Below, in pieces: positions 41,905-50,515 of a DNA stretch of 64,000 nucleotides. Within the stretch, counting starts at the first letter, position 1. Every line of letters starts with the position of its first letter. This stretch comes from Arthrobacter globiformis (GTDB lineage: Bacteria; Actinomycetota; Actinomycetes; Actinomycetales; Micrococcaceae): NCBI RefSeq assembly GCF_030815865.1, contig NZ_JAUSXI010000001.1, forward strand, positions 3,906,001-3,970,000, read 5' to 3'. A model generated the notes under the pieces. That model searched no databases, was not told the origin of the DNA, and saw only the letters and a list, made by a program, of their open reading frames with translations. The position numbers were made by a program, and so were the translations under genes.

Positions 41905-43833
41905 TTATGCCTTCGCGCGGGCGCGGTTGGCCTTGGCACGCTCGTTGGTGTCAAGGATGACCTTGCGGATGCGGATGGCGTCCGGGGTAACCTCAACGCA
42001 CTCGTCCTCGCGGGCGAACTCGAGGGACTCTTCGAGGGTCAGGTCACGCGGCGGCGTCAGGTTCTCGAAGGTGTCCGAGGAAGCTGCACGCATGTTGGTG
42101 AGTTTCTTTTCCTTGGTGATGTTCACGTCCATGTCGTCGGCGCGGGAGTTCTCGCCCACGATCATGCCCTCGTACACCTCGGAGGTGGGCTTGACGAAGA
42201 AGGAGCCGCGTTCCTGCAGGTTGATCATGGCGAACGGGGTCACGACGCCTGCGCGGTCGGCCACCATGGAACCGTTGGTGCGGTATTCAATCGGGCCGGC
42301 CCAGGGCTCGTAGCCCTCGGAGATGGAGGCTGCGATGCCGGCGCCGCGGGTGTCCGTGAGGAACTTGGTGCGGAAGCCGATCAGGCCACGGGCGGGAACG
42401 ATGAACTCCATGCGGCACCAGCCGGTGCCGTGGTTGGCCATATTGGTCATGCGGCCCTTGCGGGCGGCCATCAACTGCGTGACGGCGCCGAGGTACTCTT
42501 CCGGCACGTCGATGGTCATGTGTTCCATCGGCTCGTGGATCTTGCCGTCGACCGTCCGGGTGACAACCTGCGGCTTGCCCACGGTCAGCTCGAAGCCTTC
42601 GCGGCGCATCTGCTCCACGAGGATGGCCAGCGCGAGCTCGCCGCGGCCCTGGACTTCCCAGGCATCCGGGCGCTCGGTGGGGAGAACCTTGATGGAGACG
42701 TTACCGATCAGTTCCTTGTCCAGGCGGTCCTTCACCTGGCGGGCCGTGACCTTGGCGCCCTTGACCTTGCCGGCCAGCGGGGAGGTGTTGATACCGATGG
42801 TCATCGAGATAGCGGGATCGTCAACGGTGATCAGGGGCAGCGGCTGCGGGTTCTCGACGTCGGTCAGGGTCTCACCGATGGTGATCTCCTCGATGCCGGC
42901 GACGGCGACGATCTCGCCCGGACCGGCGGACTCGGTCGGAACGCGCTCGAGCGCCTTGGTGGCGAGGAGTTCAGTGATCTTGACGGTCTTGAGCTCACCG
43001 TTGGCGCGGGCCCAGGCAACCTGCTGGCCCTTGCGGAGGGTGCCGTTGTAGATGCGCAGCAGGGCGAGACGGCCCAGGAACGGGGAGGCGTCCAGGTTGG
43101 TGACATGCGCCTGCAGGACACCTTCCGGGTTGTAGGTCGGGGCGGGGATGTGCTCGATGATCGCGCTGAAGAGCGGCTCGAGGTCCTCGTTCTCCGGGGC
43201 GGTGCCATCAGCGGGCTGTTCGAGGGAGGCGCGGCCAACCTTGGCGGCGGCGTAGACCACCGGGACGTTGAGGATCTTGTCCAGGTCAAGGTCGGGAACC
43301 TCATCGGCAAGGTCGGAGGCCAGGCCCAGGAGCAGGTCCATCGACTCATGGACGACCTCTTCGATGCGGGCGTCGGGGCGGTCGGTCTTGTTGACCAGGA
43401 GGATCACCGGCAGGTGCGCGGCGAGGGCCTTGCGGAGGACGAAGCGGGTCTGGGGCAGCGGGCCCTCGGACGCATCCACGAGGAGAACGACGCCGTCCAC
43501 CATGGACAGCCCGCGCTCCACTTCGCCGCCGAAGTCGGCGTGGCCGGGGGTGTCGATGACGTTGATGGTGATGGTTTCGCCGTTGGAGGACGGTCCGTTG
43601 TAGGCCACCGTGGTGTTCTTGGCCAGGATGGTGATGCCCTTTTCGCGCTCCAGGTCACCGGAATCCATGACACGGTCTTCGAGGTGGTTGTGCTCGGCAA
43701 AGGAGTTGGTCTGCTTGAGCATGGCGTCCACAAGGGTGGTCTTGCCGTGGTCAACGTGGGCCACAATCGCGACGTTGCGCAGGTCACTGCGAACTGCAGT
43801 TGCTACCGCGGTGTTGGTGGTGGATTCAGACAT
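41905..43833 (-). CDS. typA: translational GTPase TypA/BipA
   Basis: Protein of 642 aa. GTPase motifs AHVDHGKTTLVD, DTPGHADF and VNKTD (G1, G3, G4) are followed by domain II (GRLALLRIYNGTL), domain III, and the BipA-specific C-terminal domain (RGLIGFRTKFLTDTRGAG, LTPPRDLTLEESLEFAREDECVEVT). It binds the ribosome in stress and low temperature. Start ATG 43833 (MSESTTNTA). Homologous to Rv1165. Confidence 0.95.
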   Translation of the reverse strand: MSESTTNTAVATAVRSDLRNVAIVAHVDHGKTTLVDAMLKQTNSFAEHNHLEDRVMDSGDLEREKGITILAKNTTVAYNGPSSNGETITINVIDTPGHADFGGEVERGLSMVDGVVLLVDASEGPLPQTRFVLRKALAAHLPVILLVNKTDRPDARIEEVVHESMDLLLGLASDLADEVPDLDLDKILNVPVVYAAAKVGRASLEQPADGTAPENEDLEPLFSAIIEHIPAPTYNPEGVLQAHVTNLDASPFLGRLALLRIYNGTLRKGQQVAWARANGELKTVKITELLATKALERVPTESAGPGEIVAVAGIEEITIGETLTDVENPQPLPLITVDDPAISMTIGINTSPLAGKVKGAKVTARQVKDRLDKELIGNVSIKVLPTERPDAWEVQGRGELALAILVEQMRREGFELTVGKPQVVTRTVDGKIHEPMEHMTIDVPEEYLGAVTQLMAARKGRMTNMANHGTGWCRMEFIVPARGLIGFRTKFLTDTRGAGIAASISEGYEPWAGPIEYRTNGSMVADRAGVVTPFAMINLQERGSFFVKPTSEVYEGMIVGENSRADDMDVNITKEKKLTNMRAASSDTFENLTPPRDLTLEESLEFAREDECVEVTPDAIRIRKVILDTNERAKANRARAKA

Positions 43834-44104
43834 GCGTTATTGCTCGATTCAGTGGTGAAGTCAGCTGTTGTATCGCGACATTTCCAACCGGAACGCACGA
43901 CGGATCAGACCCTTAACACAGGGCACCTGCCTCCAGTCTAAACGCTGAGCCATTTATTGGCCTAAAACGCGCGCCCGCACGCGCGCCGGACCCGTTACCA
44001 AATCGTGAATCCGATGGGGCGTCATGTGAGCAAAATCACTGGCTTTTCCGAAAGTGATCCACCACTATTGCTAGACCACTTACGAACAGGCCAGGAGTCC
44101 ACGG
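43834..44104. other. intergenic region, divergent promoters of typA and SGNH lipoprotein
   Basis: GC-rich inverted repeat cgcgcgcccgcacgcgcg around 43969-43986. A second inverted repeat atcact (44036-44041) and agtgat (44053-44058) flanks ggcttttccga. TAGACC near 44073 may be the -10 of the lipoprotein gene. No gene is seen. Confidence 0.4.
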
Positions 44105-44959
44105 ATGTTACAAGCCTCGACGCGGGCCCTCCTGATTGGTCCGGTCATCGCCGCCAGCGTGTTTTTGGCGGGCTGCGGCGCAGCAATGGAATCGCCGCCG
44201 TCCGGTGCCGGATCGGCGGCGCCGGCGGTGCCGCGTGCCGCCGCCCCGGTGGCCGCCCCCGGTGAGGCCGTGGCCGCCGGTTCTGCGGTCGTGGGCGAGC
44301 TGGGGGCCGCCGTCGACCCCGCCAGCCTTCCGGCCGGAGCGCTATACCGCAATCCGGTCAACGGGCGGGACGAGGTAATCGTGGGCAACATCGCCCACAC
44401 CGCACTGCTGATTGGCGACTCGCAGTCCGAGCCGCAGGCCAGCTGGCCACGCCGGGCCTTGGCAGGCCTGGGCTATGACGTCTTCTTCTGCGGCAAGGGC
44501 GGCACCGGCTACGTCGCCTCCAACGGCGCCACCGGCAACTACGTCGAGGCCCTGCAGCGCGGCGACTGGCACCTCCCCTACGGTTTCCCCCCGCTGGTGG
44601 TCATCGAGGGCGGCGGAAACGACGCGAAGCAAGGGGCGAGCGACGAGCAGATCTCGGCCAACGCAGACCGGCTTATTACGACGATCAAGCAGCGCTACCC
44701 GGGCGCGAAGCTGGCCATGGTGGGAACCTTGGGTAAGGGATCGGAGCACGGCGGCGCCCGGCGCGCCGAGGTGGACGCGCTGCTGGGGACCGTCGCCGCG
44801 GACCACGGTATTCCGTTCGTCAGTGTCGGGGACTGGCTCACGCGTTACGGGCTGGAGGCGCAGCTCAAGGACAGCGTCCACATGAACGGCGACGGGCACC
44901 GCGCCCTGGGTGCGCTGCTGGGTGAGAGGCTCGCGAAGCTGGGGCTGGCCCTGTCCTAG
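44105..44959 (+). CDS. SGNH/GDSL-hydrolase lipoprotein
   Basis: Protein of 284 aa from ATG 44105 with AGGAG 8 nt upstream. Signal peptide with lipobox LAGC (Cys24), then an Ala/Pro-rich spacer and an SGNH domain: block I GDSQSEP with the nucleophilic Ser, Gly in GKGGTGY, block III GGGNDA, and block V DSVHMNGDGH with catalytic Asp and His. It should hydrolyse esters or acetyl groups on cell-wall or surface glycans. A strong terminator follows. Confidence 0.85.
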   Translation: MLQASTRALLIGPVIAASVFLAGCGAAMESPPSGAGSAAPAVPRAAAPVAAPGEAVAAGSAVVGELGAAVDPASLPAGALYRNPVNGRDEVIVGNIAHTALLIGDSQSEPQASWPRRALAGLGYDVFFCGKGGTGYVASNGATGNYVEALQRGDWHLPYGFPPLVVIEGGGNDAKQGASDEQISANADRLITTIKQRYPGAKLAMVGTLGKGSEHGGARRAEVDALLGTVAADHGIPFVSVGDWLTRYGLEAQLKDSVHMNGDGHRALGALLGERLAKLGLALS

Positions 44960-44978
44960 GGCCGTTTTTAAGCGAAAA

Positions 44979-45034
44979 AGCAAAAGGGAGCCGGTGGCCG
45001 CCCAGTGGCGGTCACCGGCTCCCCTGCTTTTGCT
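44979..45034. terminator. strong bidirectional terminator
   Basis: Stem agcaaaagggagccggtg with caccggctcccctgcttttgct plus an inner ccgcc/ggcgg stem. Flanking A/T runs work in both directions, serving the lipoprotein gene and the convergent opp operon. Confidence 0.9.
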
Positions 45035-45044
45035 TCGCGCCGCG

Positions 45045-46910
45045 CTACTCTGTTCCGGTGACCAGCAGCTGTGCCCGCAGTTCCCGGCGCTCGCGCTGTT
45101 TTTCCGGATCCGGCAGGGGCACGGCGGCAAGCAGCCGCTGCGTGTAGGCTTCCTGCGGGTTGCGCAGGATCTGGTCGCGGGAGCCCTGCTCCACGATGCG
45201 GCCGCGCTGCATGACGCAGATGTGGTCTGCCAGCACGTCCACAACGGCGAGGTCGTGGGTGACGAAAAGGCAGGCGAATCCGAGCTCACGCTGGAGGTTC
45301 TGGAACAGCTCCAGGACCTTGGCCTGCACGGACACGTCCAGCGCAGATGTCGGCTCGTCCGCCACCATCAGCTTCGGCTTGAGCGAGAGTGCCCGGGCAA
45401 TGCCGACGCGCTGTTTCTGCCCGCCGGACAGCTCGTGCGGGTACCTGTTCCGGTAGTTCCGCGGCAGCTCCACCTGGTCCAGCAGCGCCTCGATGCGCTT
45501 CTGCAGGTCGGCGCCCTTCGCCACGCCGGCAAGGTACATGGGCTCGCCGATGCTTTCGCCGATGGGCAGGCGCGGGTTCAGGGACGAGGACGGGTCCTGG
45601 AACACCATGCCGATGTGGCGGCGCACCTGGTGCAGCTGCTTGCCGTTCTTCTTCGCGGCGGAGATGTCCTCCCCTACAACGCGCATCGTTCCGGCAGCCA
45701 CCGGCAGCAGTCCGACGGCGGCACGCCCGATGGTGGTCTTGCCCGACCCCGACTCCCCCACGAGGCCCACCACCTGCCCGGGATGGATGGTCAGGTTGGC
45801 GCCCTCGACGGCGCGGAAGGCCGGCACGCGGCCCTGCTTCGGGTACTCGATGGCGACGTCGGTCAGCTCCAGGACCGGTTCTCCCACGGGTCCCCTGGAT
45901 TCGGCGGCTGCCAGGGCCGCCGCGTTCTCCCGCTCGCGGCGGACCAGTTCGTCGTGGTCTACGGAGTCAAGCTCGGCATGGGTGGCCGCTGCCAGCGCTG
46001 CTGTCACATCGACCTCCGGCGCAGTGTCCGTTCCGCCCTGGCCGAGGTGCGGCACGGCCGCAAGCAGCGCTTGGGTGTAGGGATGCTGCGGGTTGTGGAA
46101 GATCTGCTCCGCGGTGCCGGTCTCCACGATCAGGCCCTTGCGCATGACGGCGATCCGGTCCGCCAGGTCCGCCACGACGCCCATGTCGTGGGTGATTAGG
46201 ACGATGGCGCTGTCCAGCTTGTTGCGCAGGTTCCGCATCAGGTCCAGGATCTCCGCCTGCACCGTGACGTCCAGGGCCGTGGTGGGCTCGTCAGCGATCA
46301 GCAGTTTGGGATCGCAGGAGAGCGACTGCGCGATCATGGCGCGCTGCCGCTGGCCGCCGGAGAGCTGGTGCGGGTAGGACTTGAACGCCTTTACCGGGTC
46401 CGGCAGCTCCACCAGCTCCAGCATCCGCAGCGCGCGCTCCTTGGCTTGGTCAGGTGAGATTTCGTTGTGAAGCCGCACCGTCTCGACGATCTGCGCGCCC
46501 ACCGTGTAGACCGGGTTCAGCGCCGTCATGGGCTCCTGGAAGATGACAGCCACGTCCTTGCCGCGGACGCTGCGGATATTGGCCGCATCCGCGCCCAGCA
46601 GCTCCTTGCCGGAGAGCCTGACGCTCCCGGACACCCTGCTGTTGCTGGGCAGCAGGCCGAGCAGCGCCATGGAACTGGCGCTCTTGCCCGAGCCGGACTC
46701 GCCAACGATGGCCAGGACCTCGCCGGCGCGGACCTCATAGTTGAGGCCAATGGCGGCCGGCACCCACTTCTTTTCCACGCCGAAGTCGACGCTGAGGTCC
46801 CGCACTTCAAGGACGATGGAACCCTTCCCGTCGGCCCTCCGCCGTCCGGCGCCGGGCTCAATGGAGTCCGGCTCCGACGACGGGCGGTCAGGGCTGATGT
46901 AGTCAGACAT
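45045..46910 (-). CDS. oppD: peptide ABC transporter, fused ATP-binding subunits (OppD/OppF)
   Basis: Protein of 621 aa made of two ATPase domains. Domain 1 has GESGSGKSASSMALLGL, FQEPMTALNPV, LSGGQRQRAMIA and LLIADEPTTALD. Domain 2 has GESGSGKTTIGR, FQDPSSSLNPR, LSGGQKQRVGIA and [11 protein letters not shown]. Both carry the C-terminal oligopeptide-transporter extension. The fused form is like Rv1281c (OppD). It powers the permeases OppBC encoded upstream on the same strand. Between it and oppC lies a gene on the opposite strand. Confidence 0.92.
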   Translation of the reverse strand: MSDYISPDRPSSEPDSIEPGAGRRRADGKGSIVLEVRDLSVDFGVEKKWVPAAIGLNYEVRAGEVLAIVGESGSGKSASSMALLGLLPSNSRVSGSVRLSGKELLGADAANIRSVRGKDVAVIFQEPMTALNPVYTVGAQIVETVRLHNEISPDQAKERALRMLELVELPDPVKAFKSYPHQLSGGQRQRAMIAQSLSCDPKLLIADEPTTALDVTVQAEILDLMRNLRNKLDSAIVLITHDMGVVADLADRIAVMRKGLIVETGTAEQIFHNPQHPYTQALLAAVPHLGQGGTDTAPEVDVTAALAAATHAELDSVDHDELVRRERENAAALAAAESRGPVGEPVLELTDVAIEYPKQGRVPAFRAVEGANLTIHPGQVVGLVGESGSGKTTIGRAAVGLLPVAAGTMRVVGEDISAAKKNGKQLHQVRRHIGMVFQDPSSSLNPRLPIGESIGEPMYLAGVAKGADLQKRIEALLDQVELPRNYRNRYPHELSGGQKQRVGIARALSLKPKLMVADEPTSALDVSVQAKVLELFQNLQRELGFACLFVTHDLAVVDVLADHICVMQRGRIVEQGSRDQILRNPQEAYTQRLLAAVPLPDPEKQRERRELRAQLLVTGTE

Positions 46911-46989
46911 GTTGGGGTTTTCCTTCCACGCGGGCCAGCGGAGCAGCTTTGATTAGTGCTGCGGCCGGGAATACTGAATTATTGGGGGC

Positions 46990-47619
46990 ATGAGCACTGT
47001 GCCGCATGCCGGAAGCGCCGCAATTTTCAAGGCACGCACCAACAAATGGTTTGCCGGATTCTCGTGGCTCGTGGCGGCCGCCGGGCTGGCCGGCCTGGTT
47101 GTGGCGGGCGGAGTCCCCGCCCTGTCGGGTGCCGGGCCACTGCTGCTCATCGCCTACCTGGGCTGGCTGCTGTTCTGGCGTCCGGCGGTGGTTGTGCACG
47201 ACGCCGGGGTCACCATAGAAAATCCGTTCCGTGCCATCACGGTGCCATGGGCGGCGCTGGTTCAGGTGGACACGCGGTACGCGCTGACCCTTGTCACGCC
47301 CGGCAGAAGCTACGGGGCCTGGGCGGCTCCCGCACCCGGCATCTGGGGCGGACGCAACGCCCGCCCGGAGGACCTCAGGGGGCTGCCGGACAGCACGTAC
47401 GGGCCGGGGAACTCCGTCCGCCCCGGCGACCTCAAGAGCACCGACTCGGGGCAGGCCGCGCAGCTGGTCCGTGGACGCTGGCAGCAGCTGGTCGAATCGG
47501 GACTCCTTGATGCCGGAGCAGCCGAGAGCACTCCGGTCAGCGTGAAGTTCCGCTGGCGCGAGGCTGCCGCGACCCTGATCCTTCTCGGGCTGAGCTACTG
47601 GAGCGTGGCCGTCCTGTAG
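46990..47619 (+). CDS. PH-domain membrane protein
   Basis: Protein of 209 aa with two hydrophobic segments (WLVAAAGLAGLVVAGGV and LLLIAYLGWLLFW), then a bacterial PH-like domain (VVVHDAGVTIENPFRAITV, WAALVQVDTRYALTL) and a C-terminal hydrophobic segment. RBS is a G-run (ggggg) just upstream of the ATG. It is inside the opp locus but on the opposite strand, splitting oppD from oppC. Function unknown. Confidence 0.78.
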   Translation: MSTVPHAGSAAIFKARTNKWFAGFSWLVAAAGLAGLVVAGGVPALSGAGPLLLIAYLGWLLFWRPAVVVHDAGVTIENPFRAITVPWAALVQVDTRYALTLVTPGRSYGAWAAPAPGIWGGRNARPEDLRGLPDSTYGPGNSVRPGDLKSTDSGQAAQLVRGRWQQLVESGLLDAGAAESTPVSVKFRWREAAATLILLGLSYWSVAVL

Positions 47620-47665
47620 GCAGGCAGCGCGCTGCACCCGCCCGCGGCGTCGCAGCAGCAGCACG

Positions 47666-48799
47666 TCAGGCTCCCCTGTCCCCGCCGGCGGTCCGGCCGT
47701 CATCAGCCCTGCTGTCCAGGGCCGCCCCCGGCGTCGCCTCCGGGACTGTTGCCCCGGCGTCCCTGGCCTTCTTGGCGTTGAACTTCTTTTGCCGCGGGTC
47801 AAAGGCGTCTCGCAGGCCGTCGCCAATGAAGTTGATGCTGAGGCAGATGAGGACGATGAACAGGCCGGGGAACCAGAACAGCCAGGGTCGGGTGGCGAAG
47901 GCTTCCTGGTTCTGTGAGATGAGCAGGCCCAGCGAAGTGTCCGGGGACTTGACGCCGACGCCGAGGTAGCTGAGGGCCGTTTCGGTAAGAATCGCCGCCG
48001 ACATGGTCAGGGTGACGTTGACGATCAGCACGCCCACCGCGTTGGGCAGGATGTGCTTGAAGATGATCCGGGCATTGCTGGCGCCGGAAATCCGCGCCGC
48101 GTCGACGAATTCGCGCTCCCGCAGGGTGAGGAACTCGCCGCGCATGAGCCTCGCCAGGCCCACCCAGCTGATGAACCCCAGGAAGATGCCGAGGGCGAGG
48201 ACACCGTTGCTGCTGGCGAAGGCCGCGAACCAGCTGCCTTCATCCCGGCGTCCTGCCAGCTGGGCCATGACGGCGGCGAGGAGCAGCGCCGGGACGATGA
48301 TGATGACGTCTGTGAGCCTCATCAGGACGGCTTCCATCCATCCCCGGAAATAGCCGGACAGTGCCCCGACGACCACACCGATCAGGCCGGCGATAAGGCC
48401 GATGACCACCATAATCGTGATGGACTGCTGGGCACCGCGCATGGTCATGGCGAACAGGTCGCGCCCGATCCGGTCCTGGCCGAAGGGATGCTCCCCCCAG
48501 GCCAGGGGCCACAGCGAAGCCGTGGGCGTGCCGTCGTTGACCAGCGGCGAGACGGCCTCGTGGGTGTACTTCCACCAGCCGGGGATCCCGGCATAGCCCA
48601 CCGACGTGAAGGCCATAACGAAGATGATGGCGAAGACGGCAAGGCCGACGATGGCGCCGGAGTGGCCAAGAAACCGCTTACGGACAATTTGGCCCTGGCT
48701 AAGGCCCCTGGCTTCGGAGACAGGTTCGATGCCGGCAGATTCCTGCCGCAGGCCGGCCTCCTCCGCCATGATTTCATCCTGCTGACTGGGCTGGCTCAT
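47666..48799 (-). CDS. oppC: peptide ABC transporter permease OppC
   Basis: Protein of 377 aa with an N-terminal cytoplasmic stretch (50 residues) and a BPD_transp_1 permease with the OppC motif (HPFGQDRIGRDLFAMTMRG, RMSGA-type loop RISGASNARIIFKHILPN). Start ATG overlaps the oppB stop (ATGA), so both permeases are coupled. A basic C-terminal tail is present. Confidence 0.9.
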   Translation of the reverse strand: MSQPSQQDEIMAEEAGLRQESAGIEPVSEARGLSQGQIVRKRFLGHSGAIVGLAVFAIIFVMAFTSVGYAGIPGWWKYTHEAVSPLVNDGTPTASLWPLAWGEHPFGQDRIGRDLFAMTMRGAQQSITIMVVIGLIAGLIGVVVGALSGYFRGWMEAVLMRLTDVIIIVPALLLAAVMAQLAGRRDEGSWFAAFASSNGVLALGIFLGFISWVGLARLMRGEFLTLREREFVDAARISGASNARIIFKHILPNAVGVLIVNVTLTMSAAILTETALSYLGVGVKSPDTSLGLLISQNQEAFATRPWLFWFPGLFIVLICLSINFIGDGLRDAFDPRQKKFNAKKARDAGATVPEATPGAALDSRADDGRTAGGDRGA

Positions 48800-50337
48800 G
48801 CTTTCACCCTTACTCGTGGATCCAGTGCGGAGTAGGCGAGGTCCGCGATGAGGTTGAACGCCATGGCCGTGATGGCGACGCAGACGAAGACGCCCATGAC
48901 GGGGTTCGGGTCAACGTGCTGGATGCCGTCCAGGAACAGGAATCCCATGCCCCGGACGGAGAAGACCGTCTCGGTGATGACCGCGCCGCCGATCAGCCCG
49001 CCGATGTCGAACGCGACGATGGTGGCCACGGGGATGAGAGCGTTCCGGAACGCGTGGCGCATGACCACGGTCCGTTCCGACAGGCCTTTGGCCCGCGCTG
49101 TGCGGATGTAGTCCATGTTCATGATCTCCAGCATGGAGGCCCGGGTGAACCTGGTGTAGCCGGCGAGCGAGATGAGGATGAGTGCGGTGGTGGGGAGGAT
49201 CAGGTGCGTAAAGGAATCCAGGCCGAGGATCCAGAAGTCGCCTTCGATGTTCGGCGTGCCGGCGCCGATGGTGGCGATCGGCCGTCCCCGGACCCTGCTG
49301 TTGTTGAAGTACGCGGGCCAGGCCTGCATGAAACGGTCCAGCACGATGAGGAAGCCAACCAGGAAGGACGTGATGGCCGCCGCGCGCATGGACTGCCCGC
49401 GGTCGTAGCCGCCCATGAAGTAGCCGATGGCCATGCCGACCAGGACCGCGGCAACCGCCAGCAGCACGACCATCAGGAACGTGGCCTGGTCCAGCAGAGG
49501 CTGGACCACGAAGTAGAGGACCAGCCCTACGCCCACGGCGATCAGGGCGGACTGCAGCGCCTTGCGGTTCCGCAGGCCTGCGGTCAGCAGAGTTACGGCA
49601 AAGGCGATGCCCACCCCGGCGATGGCGATGACCACCGGCCCCAGGCCGGGTGTCTTGAACCACTGGGTCACCGAGAAGTAGGTGAGGACCGCGGCGACAG
49701 CAGCGAAGACGATGGCGCCAGTCGATGCCTTGCGTCTGGCGTCGCCGCCGGCCACGATCACGGCCACGGCGCCGAGGACGGCGGCGACGCCGAGAGAGAC
49801 CGGCAGCGGAATCTCCGGGTTGCGGAGGAAGTTGTTGAAGCCGATGGCGCCGAATTCCTTGAGCAGGACGGCGACCCAGAAGATCGGCAGGGAGAAGAAC
49901 AGGAAGGCCATGAAGGTCACGCCGTAATCCAGCGTGCTGTACTGCCGCAGGGCGGTGATGATGCCCAGCGTGATGCCCACAAGGATGGCCAGGACGGCGG
50001 CCCCGGTGACAAGCGTCAGTGTCTGAATGAGTGCATGGCCAAGGGCGTCTGTAATGGGCTGGCCGGCGATGTTCTTGCCGAGATTGCAGGATCCGGTGAA
50101 GGGCACCAGGCACTGGGCCGCACCGCCGAGCCATTTGAAATACCGCACGGGCGCCGGCGTATCGAGGTCCAGAAGTGCGGATCTCGAGTCCATGAGCTGC
50201 TGCTTGTTCGGCGCGCTGCTGGCACGGAACTCTGCGAGCGGGTCGCCTGATGCTGCGGTCAGCAGATACACCAGGAAGGACGCGCCCAAAAGGATGAGTG
50301 CGGCGGTGACAAGCCGCCGGACTATGTAGGTCACCAT
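48796..50337 (-). CDS. oppB: peptide ABC transporter permease OppB with extra membrane domain
   Basis: Protein of 513 aa, while OppB is usually 300-340. The N-terminal part (MVTYIVRRLVTAALILLGASF, LGIITALRQYSTLDYGVTF) and C-terminal part (TRASMLEIMNMDYIRTARAKGLSERTV, FDIGGLIGGAVITETVF) are a standard permease. About 165 residues (178-345) with about five hydrophobic segments (PLPVSLGVAAVLGAVAVIV, VVIAIAGVGIAFAVTLL, LMVVLLAVAAVLVGMAIGY) are inserted between permease helices. The reading frame is intact, so it is not an artefact of a missed stop. The role of the extra domain is unknown. Confidence 0.87.
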   Translation of the reverse strand: MVTYIVRRLVTAALILLGASFLVYLLTAASGDPLAEFRASSAPNKQQLMDSRSALLDLDTPAPVRYFKWLGGAAQCLVPFTGSCNLGKNIAGQPITDALGHALIQTLTLVTGAAVLAILVGITLGIITALRQYSTLDYGVTFMAFLFFSLPIFWVAVLLKEFGAIGFNNFLRNPEIPLPVSLGVAAVLGAVAVIVAGGDARRKASTGAIVFAAVAAVLTYFSVTQWFKTPGLGPVVIAIAGVGIAFAVTLLTAGLRNRKALQSALIAVGVGLVLYFVVQPLLDQATFLMVVLLAVAAVLVGMAIGYFMGGYDRGQSMRAAAITSFLVGFLIVLDRFMQAWPAYFNNSRVRGRPIATIGAGTPNIEGDFWILGLDSFTHLILPTTALILISLAGYTRFTRASMLEIMNMDYIRTARAKGLSERTVVMRHAFRNALIPVATIVAFDIGGLIGGAVITETVFSVRGMGFLFLDGIQHVDPNPVMGVFVCVAITAMAFNLIADLAYSALDPRVRVKA

Positions 50338-50450
50338 TGTGATAGAACCTCAGGATTCGGGCCCAGGGATTGCCCGGACCGGTCGCAGGTTTGGCGGCGC
50401 CTTACTGCTTGTGCTGCCAACACAGGCACTGCCGGGAGATGGCGCTGCAA

Positions 50451-50483
50451 GGCGCCGGGACCGTGGTGCATGGTCCCGGCGCC
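50451..50483 (-). terminator. hairpin between oppA and oppB
   Basis: Stem ggcgccgggacc with ggtcccggcgcc, 9-nt loop. It lies between the abundant binding protein gene oppA and the permease genes downstream on the minus strand, a common site for partial termination or mRNA protection. Confidence 0.75.
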
Positions 50484-50515
50484 TCACCTAGCTAGTTGAA
50501 CTTCGTGGCACGGGC

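Noticed and set aside
41854..43941. 695-codon open frame opposite typA
   Set aside because: Longest frame of the window but antisense to TypA, whose motifs are complete.
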